Both the position numbers and the translations under genes were made by a program. From positions 1 through 5,278 of the forward strand of contig JAJDEE010000454.1 of NCBI GenBank assembly GCA_029259975.1: DNA of 5,278 nt. Direction: 5' to 3'. This document shows positions 1 through 5,278 of this stretch, piece after piece. This DNA is from Planctomycetota bacterium (GTDB taxonomy: Bacteria; Planctomycetota; Planctomycetia; Pirellulales; Lacipirellulaceae). The notes under the pieces are model-generated. The model worked only from the letters and a program-made list of their open reading frames with translations, ran no database searches and was not told the origin of the DNA. The stretch's first letter is position 1, and each line of letters starts with the position of its first letter.

Positions 1-8
1 CGGTCTAG

Positions 9-383
9 TTTGCGATCCACCCGTTCGCGGGCCGTATGCCGGGGCACATGAATGTGCTGCTGTCCGAAGCCGACGTACCATACGACAAGCACACAGACAT
101 GGACGAGTTCAACCCGACCTTCTCGCAATGCGACGTCGCGATTGTGATCGGTGCCAACGATGTCGTGAACCCTGTAGCCAACACCGACCCCAGCAGCCCG
201 ATAGCCGGCATGCCGATTCTCAACGTGATCGACGCACGCACCGTCATCATGATCAAGCGGAGCCTCAGCCCTGGCTTCGCCGGTATCCCGAACCCATTAT
301 TCGCCGCTGATAACTGCCTCATGCTGTTCGGTGACGGAAAAAAAGTACTCGTCGATTTGATCGCGGCATTGAAGGAGAACTAG
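9..383 (+). CDS. pntB: NAD(P) transhydrogenase subunit beta, C-terminal fragment (NADP(H)-binding domain III)
   Basis: This is the end of the membrane-bound transhydrogenase beta subunit, which couples hydride transfer between NADH and NADP+ to proton flow across the cytoplasmic membrane. The visible 124 codons match domain III, the cytoplasmic NADP(H)-binding domain. They contain FAIHPFAGRMPGHMNVLL, then VIGANDVVNP, SPIAGMPILNV, the KRS motif (assigned in E. coli to the NADP 2'-phosphate), GFAGIPNPLF and MLFGDGKK, in the family order and at family spacing, ending at TAG 381-383. The rest of the gene lies left of the window. Reading leftwards in the same frame, codon 6-8 is TAG, where the family normally has Lys or Arg before FAIHP. 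A single base change from AAG would explain it. It may be an error at a sequence end or a real nonsense mutation. The first in-frame ATG (36-38) is internal to the domain and not a natural start. Identification is very secure; intactness is not. Confidence 0.93.
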   Translation, partial: FAIHPFAGRMPGHMNVLLSEADVPYDKHTDMDEFNPTFSQCDVAIVIGANDVVNPVANTDPSSPIAGMPILNVIDARTVIMIKRSLSPGFAGIPNPLFAADNCLMLFGDGKKVLVDLIAALKEN

Positions 384-388
384 AAAAA

Positions 389-456
389 TCACGCAAAGGC
401 GCTAAGGCGCAAAGGAAAAATTGTTTTCTACTTTGTGCCTTAGCGCCTTTGCGTGA
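389..456. repeat. Long hairpin of tandem octamers (inverted repeat, possible REP/MITE-like element)
   Basis: The arms are 389-414 and 431-456. They are 26 bp each and match at 25 of 26 positions; the one mismatch would be a G-U pair in RNA. The centre adds a second stem, GAAAA (415-419) with TTTTC (424-428), around the 4-nt loop ATTG and with a 2-nt bulge at 429-430. The full structure is therefore about 31 bp. The left arm contains three head-to-tail 8-bp units of the form CGCWAAGG (392-399, 400-407, 408-415); the right arm carries the complements. It begins 5 bp after the pntB stop and ends 17 bp before the chosen mutY ATG. It could act as a transcription stop or transcript-stabilising hairpin between the two genes. 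However, the stem is far longer than a normal intrinsic terminator and no solid T-run follows. Highly regular palindromes of this kind are often dispersed genome repeats, which cannot be checked from one copy. Confidence 0.85.
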
Positions 457-473
457 GACCTTCTTTTATCATC

Positions 474-1577
474 ATGGCAACGGACTGTTCTTCACTTGCC
501 ACATTCGACACTAAATGGAAACAAAGCTTCCGTCGCCGCTTGCTCACTTGGTACGCCAGACATGCGCGCGATCTGCCGTGGCGGAAGTCGAGCAACCCTT
601 ATCGCGTTTGGGTCAGCGAGGTGATGCTGCAGCAAACGCAAGTCGAGACCGTCAAAGCGTACTTCCAACGTTTCATGAAGGCCTTTCCGACGGTCAAAAA
701 GCTGGCGGCAGCCGACGAGCAGGAAGTTTTGCGGCTGTGGGAAGGCTTGGGTTACTACCGTCGGGCGCGCGGCCTGCATGCGGCGGCGCAGCAAATCGTT
801 ACCGAGCACGGCGGGCGGTTTCCCCGCGATGTAACGACCTTGCAAACGCTGCCCGGTATCGGTCGCTACACGGCGGGGGCGATTGTGTCGATCGCTTTTG
901 ACGAGCGGGCACCGATTCTTGAGGCAAACACGATTCGTTTGTTTTCGCGGCTGATTGGCTATCGTCAAGATCCGACGAAATCGGTTGGGCAAAAAGTGCT
1001 GTGGCAAACGGCCGAAGAGGTCTTGCCTCGCAAGGACATTGCCAACTTCAATCAGGCGTTGATGGAACTCGGCTCGCTCGTTTGCAAGCCTAGCAATCCC
1101 GATTGCAAGCGGTGCCCAGTCGCCTCGCTCTGCGTTGCCTATGAATCTGGCGCCCAGGCGTCGGTACCCATGTCGACCAAGAAAACAAAATTTACCAACA
1201 TCAACGAAGCGGCCGTCGTCGTTCGCAAGAACGGCCAAGTGCTGTTGCGTCAATGCGCCGAAGACGAACGCTGGGCCGGCCTGTGGGATTTCCCTCGCTT
1301 TGCCCTCGAAAGCGAAGGCCCGTTGTTTGTGCGCGACGAGCTAATCGCCAAAGTCCAAACACAAACGGGCGTGACCATCAAACCGGGCCGTCTGCTAAAA
1401 ACGATCAAACACGGTGTCACCCGCTATCGCATCACGCTCGATTGTTACGAAGCGAGTTATTCGTCGGGTAAATTAAAACGTACCGTAGACAAGACCCTAC
1501 GTTGGTGTGCGATGAAGAAACTTAACGAATTACCGCTGAGTAGCACCGGACGAAAAATAGCCGACTTTTGTCGATGA
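474..1577 (+). CDS. mutY: A/G-specific adenine DNA glycosylase
   Basis: MutY removes adenine mispaired with 8-oxoguanine in base excision repair. The 367-residue product has the family layout. The six-helix barrel starts near W26 and contains the catalytic Glu in SEVMLQQTQV (E49) and GLGYYRRARGLH. The helix-hairpin-helix is LPGIGRYTAG (126-135). The [4Fe-4S] ligands C204, C211, C214 and C220 have the canonical C-x6-C-x2-C-x5-C spacing. A NUDIX-like C-terminal domain (about 244-365) contains RWAGLWDFPRF. Two positions are odd. The motif usually read as ILDGNV, holding the catalytic Asp, is ILEANT here, with Glu at residue 150. The FSH loop that reads 8-oxoG in Geobacillus MutY aligns with VTR (315-317). 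I chose ATG 474 because the alternative GTG at 453 lies inside the upstream hairpin. No strong Shine-Dalgarno sequence is visible. Family assignment is secure; the effect of the substitutions is unknown. Confidence 0.95.
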   Translation: MATDCSSLATFDTKWKQSFRRRLLTWYARHARDLPWRKSSNPYRVWVSEVMLQQTQVETVKAYFQRFMKAFPTVKKLAAADEQEVLRLWEGLGYYRRARGLHAAAQQIVTEHGGRFPRDVTTLQTLPGIGRYTAGAIVSIAFDERAPILEANTIRLFSRLIGYRQDPTKSVGQKVLWQTAEEVLPRKDIANFNQALMELGSLVCKPSNPDCKRCPVASLCVAYESGAQASVPMSTKKTKFTNINEAAVVVRKNGQVLLRQCAEDERWAGLWDFPRFALESEGPLFVRDELIAKVQTQTGVTIKPGRLLKTIKHGVTRYRITLDCYEASYSSGKLKRTVDKTLRWCAMKKLNELPLSSTGRKIADFCR

Positions 1578-1656
1578 ATAACGCCATCCAGTGCGAATGA
1601 GACAAAGCCTAATTGGCCTACATCATAAAAACAGTGGATCATTCGGTAAATGCCAC

Positions 1657-1685
1657 TTGATAAGCAGTCTCAGTAGCAATAGAAT
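1657..1685 (+). promoter_or_regulatory. Sigma70-type promoter candidate for feoAB
   Basis: TTGATA (1657-1662) and TAGAAT (1680-1685) each match the -35 and -10 consensus at five of six bases and are exactly 17 bp apart. They lie in the gap after mutY, which would place the transcription start near 1692. No convincing Fur or DtxR-type palindrome was found on or around it by eye, so iron regulation is not shown. If the transcription start is right, the GTG at 1700 would have a leader of only about 8 nt, which argues for either a near-leaderless message or a feoA start further downstream. Confidence 0.45.
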
Positions 1686-1699
1686 GGGCTCTAGCGAAG

Positions 1700-2104
1700 G
1701 TGCCACAAACCATTTCCCTGATAGTTCACACGAAATTCGCAGTGCAACCACTAGCCATACATCACAGAAGCGTACATCAGCCAAGACGGGACGAGCTGCC
1801 CTTGGACCAACCAGATTGCTCCAGCGAACAGTTTATAGGTCATTCGCAGCCGCTCACAGCGGCTACGGTGAATGAAATGATGGTTGTTGATCGCGTTGAA
1901 ACTGGGAGCTTAGATGGTGTCCGATTGAAGCGAATGGGAATTTGTCAGGGGCGTAATATCCAGGTGATTCACCTGGGCGATCCGTTGATCATTCATGTCG
2001 TTGGTTGTCGCGTGGGGATTTCTAGGAGACTCGCACAGCAAGTCTTTGCTACAGCCTGTCCAGGGACGTGCAATCCAGGCAACTCTGCGCAGGGGGGCGT
2101 ATGA
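1700..2104 (+). CDS. feoA: FeoA-family ferrous iron transport accessory protein
   Basis: FeoA is a small cytoplasmic SH3-like protein that works with FeoB in Fe(II) uptake. The recognisable domain runs from about residue 51 (PLTAATVNEMMVVDRVE) through RLKRMGICQG and LGDPLIIHVVGCRVGISRR to about residue 117. This matches the family pattern of an RL-x-MG turn, a GDP motif and a final basic strand. Its TGA (2102-2104) overlaps the feoB ATG by 3 nt, which supports translational coupling. The start is uncertain. GTG 1700 is the longest possibility (134 aa) but has no Shine-Dalgarno sequence and gives a roughly 50-residue N-terminal stretch with no visible family match. GTG 1742 and TTG 1802 are alternatives that keep the first strand; ATG 1877 or 1880 would cut into it. 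The C-terminal tail after the domain contains CPGTC, which is not typical of the short enterobacterial FeoA. Function is assigned from the fold motifs plus the feoB neighbour. Confidence 0.8.
   Translation: MPQTISLIVHTKFAVQPLAIHHRSVHQPRRDELPLDQPDCSSEQFIGHSQPLTAATVNEMMVVDRVETGSLDGVRLKRMGICQGRNIQVIHLGDPLIIHVVGCRVGISRRLAQQVFATACPGTCNPGNSAQGGV
1841..1874 (+). other. Hairpin within feoA, just upstream of the internal ATG pair
   Basis: A perfect 7-bp stem, AGCCGCT (1848-1854) with AGCGGCT (1858-1864), closes a CAC loop. After a small internal loop, CATTC (1841-1845) can pair with GAATG (1870-1874), ending three bases before the ATG at 1877. It could modulate translation if feoA starts at 1877 or 1880, or it may simply be chance pairing within coding sequence if feoA starts upstream. 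The sequence alone does not decide. Confidence 0.35.
2091..2097 (+). promoter_or_regulatory. Probable ribosome binding site of feoB
   Basis: A purine run, AGGGGGG, lies 3 nt before the ATG at 2101. It is a G-rich, imperfect Shine-Dalgarno sequence, slightly close to the start. It favours ATG 2101 over the in-frame GTG at 2068, which has no such sequence and would add 11 residues unlike FeoB. Since the feoA stop overlaps this ATG, initiation may also depend on ribosomes finishing feoA. Confidence 0.55.
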
Positions 2105-4281
2105 CTCCGCCAGTGCTACCCAGCGTCGAAAGTCAGGTAGCTGTTGCAAAGGGTCCAGTGTCGGTGCTTCTTATCGGCAATCCAAATGCAGGAAAGACCG
2201 CACTGTTTAACTCGCTAACAGGCTTGCGCGCAAAGACGGCCAACTATCCGGGAGTCACCGTCGACCTACGGAAAGGGCGCCTAAATCTCGGGGACCGAGT
2301 CGTCGAACTCGTCGACTTGCCAGGTCTCTACAGTTTGGACGCGATCACTCCAGAAGAAAAAGTGGCTGAAGTCGCGCTACGCGGTGATTTGGAAGGCTTA
2401 CCGGCCCCCGCAGCAGTCGTGTTAGTCATCGATGCGACGAACGTTGAACGCAACCTGTTCTTGGCTAGCGAAGTTCTGGAGATGGGACTGCCGATAGTCG
2501 TTGCTTTGAATCTGATCGACGCGGCGCAATCCGCAGGAATTACCACCGATACGAAACTCCTTAGCGAACAACTTGAATGCCCGGTTGTACCGGTAAGCGG
2601 AAGGACAGGCGAGGGGCTTGCGGTGCTGCGATCTGCAGTCGCGGACCTTATTTCTGACGGGCCATCGCAAGAGTCTTCGCGAGGACACTGCTCGTGTACT
2701 GTGGCTGGCAAAGGTTGCCCCTTCGTTGCCAGGTATGAGTGGGCAGAGACCGTTGCAAGAAAAGCAGTACACTCTCCAGAATCGTACGGAAAAACTACGG
2801 CGGCTATCGATCGCATCGTAACGAAGCCGGTCGTTGGGCTTGCCGCGTTTCTGGCAGTGATGATGTTCGTATTTTACCTGATCTTTGTGATGGCCGACGT
2901 CCCGATGGGCTTGATCGACGATGGATTCACATCGATAGCAGCTGCACTGGACGCAATGATCCCAGAGGTTAGCAGTGGATTTACCTATCGGTCTAGTGTT
3001 TTTCTGATTGCAGCTGGTGTTTTCACCATGGCATATCAGGTCGCCGGCATCAAACGAAGATGGTGGACGGCACTGATTGCGCTGCTTGGGAGTGTACTTG
3101 CGTGCCTGCTGCCTGTAGCAGACCTACGCAGCCTTGCCGTCGATGGAATTATTGGCGGCGTTGGCGGTGTGATCGTATTCCTGCCGCAGATTTGCATTCT
3201 TTTTTTCTTCATTTCGTTGTTGGAAGACAGTGGGTACTTGGCACGCGCCGCATTTGTTATGGAGCGAGTGATGCGTTCGGTCGGCCTACCCGGCAAAGCG
3301 TTTGTACCGATGCTCTCGGCGCACGCTTGTGCGATTCCTGGCATTATGGCTTCGCGTGTGATCGAAGACTGGCGAGATCGGCTGGTCACGATACTTGTTC
3401 TACCTCTACTCACATGTTCAGCACGGCTGCCAGTCTACGCAATGGTGGCAACGCTACTTTGTGGGGATTCGGCACTCAAGGCGGCAGGCGTGTTCCTGGG
3501 AGCATACCTATTGGGGATTGGGACGGCGTTGGCGACTGCCTTCTGCCTCAAAAAAACGATCTTACGAGGCGAGTCGGTTCCGCTTGTGCTGGAGTTGCCG
3601 CCCTACCGTTTACCAAGCCTGCGCAATGCACTCATGACCACGCTAGATCGGGCTAGTATTTTTGTCAGAAAGGCAGGCGGCGTCATCTTGTTAATCTCAG
3701 TCGTCCTGTGGGCGATGGCAAACTACCCCAAAATACCCACAGACGCCTTGTCGTCTGGCGCTACTAAGCAGCTGGCTTCGCTAGGGCACGATGCGGCGGC
3801 AACAGATGGTGCTGGCGCCGAGGCCATTTTTGAAGAAGGTGATCTTCTCTTGGCCCAGGAACAGTTGGCGTACTCGTTTGCTGGACGACTTGGGCACTTT
3901 GTTGAACCAATCTTCAGCCCATTGGGATTTGACTGGAAGATCAACGTCGGCGTCCTCAGTTCGTTTGCCGCACGCGAAGTGATTGTTTCGACAATGGCAA
4001 TCTTGTATGGAGTCGAAGAGAACGCCGCAGAAGACGCTTCAACATTCGTCGAGACCATGCGGAGCCAAACACGTCCTGACGGAACTCCAGTATTCACCAC
4101 CGCAACATCCTTGAGCCTACTCGTATTCTTCGTTCTTGCGATGCAATGCTTACCAACTCAGGTAGTCACGAAGCGCGAGACCGGCTCTTGGAAATGGGCC
4201 GTATTCCAACTGGTTTATATGACCGGCTTGGCCTATTTAGCATCGTTGGCTGTTTACCAGACCCTAAGCGTCTGGAGCTAA
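2101..4281 (+). CDS. feoB: Ferrous iron transport protein B (GTPase-coupled Fe(II) permease)
   Basis: FeoB is the inner-membrane Fe(II) importer, with an N-terminal G domain fused to a permease. In this 726-residue product G1 is GNPNAGKT (26-33), the G2 region is NYPGVT (48-53), G3 is DLPG (72-75), G4 is NLID (137-140) and G5 is SGRTGEG (166-172). A linker with C197, C199 and C206 follows, then the membrane part. Gate motif 1 is HACAIPGIMASR around C410 and gate motif 2 is LTCSARLPVY around C439; both keep the conserved Cys. FLPQI, LLEDSGYLARAAFVM, and GFDWKINVGVLSSFAAREVIVSTMAILYGV (read in parts) are strongly FeoB-like, and the end carries RETGSWKW plus a last helix. Hydrophobic segments lie near 244-265, 299-317, 322-340, 349-374, 428-455, 459-483, 521-541, 671-686 and 700-720. 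The pair at 299-340 looks extra compared with the family as I remember it. It is coupled to feoA by an ATGA overlap. The gene is intact. Confidence 0.97.
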   Translation: MTPPVLPSVESQVAVAKGPVSVLLIGNPNAGKTALFNSLTGLRAKTANYPGVTVDLRKGRLNLGDRVVELVDLPGLYSLDAITPEEKVAEVALRGDLEGLPAPAAVVLVIDATNVERNLFLASEVLEMGLPIVVALNLIDAAQSAGITTDTKLLSEQLECPVVPVSGRTGEGLAVLRSAVADLISDGPSQESSRGHCSCTVAGKGCPFVARYEWAETVARKAVHSPESYGKTTAAIDRIVTKPVVGLAAFLAVMMFVFYLIFVMADVPMGLIDDGFTSIAAALDAMIPEVSSGFTYRSSVFLIAAGVFTMAYQVAGIKRRWWTALIALLGSVLACLLPVADLRSLAVDGIIGGVGGVIVFLPQICILFFFISLLEDSGYLARAAFVMERVMRSVGLPGKAFVPMLSAHACAIPGIMASRVIEDWRDRLVTILVLPLLTCSARLPVYAMVATLLCGDSALKAAGVFLGAYLLGIGTALATAFCLKKTILRGESVPLVLELPPYRLPSLRNALMTTLDRASIFVRKAGGVILLISVVLWAMANYPKIPTDALSSGATKQLASLGHDAAATDGAGAEAIFEEGDLLLAQEQLAYSFAGRLGHFVEPIFSPLGFDWKINVGVLSSFAAREVIVSTMAILYGVEENAAEDASTFVETMRSQTRPDGTPVFTTATSLSLLVFFVLAMQCLPTQVVTKRETGSWKWAVFQLVYMTGLAYLASLAVYQTLSVWS

Positions 4282-4322
4282 TTCTAATAGGGCTGATTCT
4301 AAAGTTGCTCGACAAAAAGAGC

Positions 4323-4871
4323 TTAAACCGCTGCGCCTACCGCACGTGCTTGCTGAACTCCAACAAAACCAGCGTTGGCCTTGATGCATGTTTGCTGAAA
4401 CGCTCGCGGGTGAGGGACCCCGGCTAAGCGAAAGGTCTCGACGTCGCCCAGCTTAAAAATGAGATTGCCTGCCGGGTACCATTCTTGTCCCGGTTCGACC
4501 TTGAGGTGGACCGAGTCAAAGCGGTCGAGTGAAACGCTCTGCAGCTCGCCGCCTCCAAAGGCTTGTTCGACAATCACCCGACGATTCGTCAAGCGATAGC
4601 GTCGACAGAATGGATTCTTCACGCCGAAGACCACAAACGGAATCCGCGGAAGTATCATGAGAAAGTAGACTGGCAAGATCATCGGAATCGACAGCAGCGC
4701 CAAAATGCGACCCACCGTGATTGGCACGCCGAACAGAGTGATCCCGAGATTATTGGCAAACCGCCGCCCCCACCAACGTCCGAACGCCAACGCGCCCATC
4801 GAAGGCCAGACAGTCATCACGGTCACTTCTTTTTCGGTATCGGGAACAACCCCTGCAATCGCTTGGGCCAT
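4323..4871 (-). CDS. Small membrane protein with bacterial PH (bPH2/DUF304-like) domain
   Basis: The 182-residue product has a short N-terminal part with VTVMTVWPSMG (16-26). A hydrophobic stretch at about 44-84 is enough for one or two membrane segments. After it comes a bPH2-like region opened by RRYRLTNRRVIVEQ (90-103), continuing with SLDRFDSVHLKVEPG (114-128) and NLIFKLGDVETFRLAGVPHP (136-155). The YxLTNRR signature followed by a DRF/D-SV strand is typical of YdbS/DUF304-type PH proteins. Their roles at the membrane are mostly unknown, so I assign no function. I chose ATG 4871 because the upstream TTG at 4922 adds residues unlike the family; no clear Shine-Dalgarno sequence precedes either. 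The gene converges on feoB with 41 bp between stops and no strong terminator. It lies 78 bp after the CBS gene on the same strand, so the two may be co-transcribed. Confidence 0.78.
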   Translation of the reverse strand: MAQAIAGVVPDTEKEVTVMTVWPSMGALAFGRWWGRRFANNLGITLFGVPITVGRILALLSIPMILPVYFLMILPRIPFVVFGVKNPFCRRYRLTNRRVIVEQAFGGGELQSVSLDRFDSVHLKVEPGQEWYPAGNLIFKLGDVETFRLAGVPHPRAFQQTCIKANAGFVGVQQARAVGAAV

Positions 4872-4949
4872 GGGTCTATTCGCTGTTGGTTTTGCGGGAA
4901 ATTTGAAGCTGCAATCTAGCAAAGGCCCCGCGATTTGGCAACGCGTTAA

Positions 4950-5278
4950 TTAGGCTATCGGGGCGTCGCTACGCTCGACCAAGGCACTGAGATACAGCAG
5001 CGAAGAGCCTTCGTCACGGATTGGCGAATGTTTCAGCAAATCGAGCGAGGCCCGCATCACGTCGCGGCGGCTGACTTGGCCAAGGAGGCGTCCGTTTTCT
5101 AGCACAGGCAGCCGGCGATTGGCCGTCAGCAAGAAAACTTGCGCGATCGACAGCAACTGCGTGCCAGGCTCGATCGTTTGCGGCTCGGTATCCATGAACA
5201 GTCGAATCTGATTGCTCGGCAACTGCTCGTAAGTCGCGTCGAGCAGCACTTGCATCGCACATTTTTCAGAAAAAACAC
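4950..5278 (-). CDS. CBS-domain protein, C-terminal part (5' end beyond window)
   Basis: The reading frame stays open to the right edge, so the ATG at 5255 is internal and the start is missing. The visible 108 residues begin VFSEKCAM, which looks like the last strand of a preceding CBS domain. A full CBS domain then runs from about FMDTEPQTIEPG through LLSIAQVFLLTANRRLPVLENG to LLGQVSRRDVMRA. The GxVSxxD pattern is where CBS pairs usually contact the ribose of an adenosine nucleotide. A paired-CBS (Bateman) module sensing AMP/ATP or a related ligand is therefore likely; its partner domain, if any, is outside the window. The C-terminal tail of about 30 residues after the domain shows no known motif. 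The gene ends at TAA (complement of 4950-4952). Ligand and target are unknown. Confidence 0.85.
   Translation of the reverse strand, partial: VFSEKCAMQVLLDATYEQLPSNQIRLFMDTEPQTIEPGTQLLSIAQVFLLTANRRLPVLENGRLLGQVSRRDVMRASLDLLKHSPIRDEGSSLLYLSALVERSDAPIA

Noticed and set aside
453..473. GTG start adding seven residues to MutY
   Set aside because: The GTG lies in the right arm of the hairpin, and the added residues resemble nothing in the family; ATG 474 is simpler.
492..1253. A 253-codon open frame on the minus strand, antisense to mutY
   Set aside because: Its product has no recognisable domain and is Arg/Gln-rich. It lies fully opposite a well-conserved gene, so it is a by-product of mutY codon use.
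1591..1875. A 94-codon plus-strand open frame between mutY and feoA
   Set aside because: It shows no domain, has a low-complexity Ser/Arg/His-rich composition, and overlaps the feoA frame and promoter region.
2989..2997. Nine-base match CGGTCTAGT, also at 1-9, as a possible repeat or chimeric join
   Set aside because: The match does not extend on its right side, and a 9-base coincidence in a window of this size is not very rare.
4282..4322. Bidirectional terminator between feoB and the PH gene
   Set aside because: Only a 4-bp GCTC/GAGC pairing (4307-4322) around an A-rich loop is present; too weak to call.
4872..4922. TTG start extending the PH-domain protein by 17 residues
   Set aside because: The extension is not family-like and an ATG at 4871 gives a natural N-terminus.
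4940..4947. AACGCGTT palindrome downstream of the CBS gene stop
   Set aside because: It is a single 8-bp palindrome with no second copy or hairpin loop; not enough to call a site.

Overview
The window looks like chromosomal DNA from a planctomycete-type bacterium, probably related to the Pirellulales. This is inferred from the remembered style of several proteins: the FeoB gate motifs, a bPH2 membrane protein, a tandem-CBS protein, and a MutY with an ILEANT active-site motif. No database search was possible. Base composition is moderate and codon use looks similar across the genes. I see no transposase, integrase, CRISPR array, tRNA or rRNA.

Layout from left to right. (1) Positions 1-383, plus strand: the C-terminal NADP(H)-binding domain of the proton-translocating transhydrogenase beta subunit (pntB), cut by the left edge. 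An in-frame TAG sits at 6-8, just before the recognisable homology. (2) Positions 389-456: a near-perfect long hairpin in the pntB-mutY gap. Each arm is built from three tandem 8-bp units. (3) Positions 474-1577, plus strand: a full-length adenine DNA glycosylase (mutY) with an intact Fe-S cluster motif, but with Glu at the usual catalytic Asp position and no FSH loop in the C-terminal domain. (4) Positions 1578-2104: a promoter-like sequence, then a FeoA-family gene whose start is uncertain. (5) Positions 2101-4281, plus strand: feoB, the ferrous iron transporter, whose ATG overlaps the feoA stop as ATGA. (6) Positions 4323-4871, minus strand, convergent with feoB: a small membrane protein with a bacterial PH domain. 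(7) Positions 4950-5278, minus strand: the C-terminal part of a CBS-domain protein that runs off the right edge.

The only clear functional unit is the feoAB operon for Fe(II) import across the cytoplasmic membrane. Its own promoter-like element lies between mutY and feoA. MutY needs a [4Fe-4S] cluster and protects against 8-oxoguanine damage, so it fits loosely beside iron uptake, but no operon link is demonstrated. I do not see an overtly new multi-gene system. The items most worth checking are the MutY active-site and lesion-recognition substitutions, the octamer-built hairpin, and the apparent extra membrane segments and cysteine cluster in FeoB.
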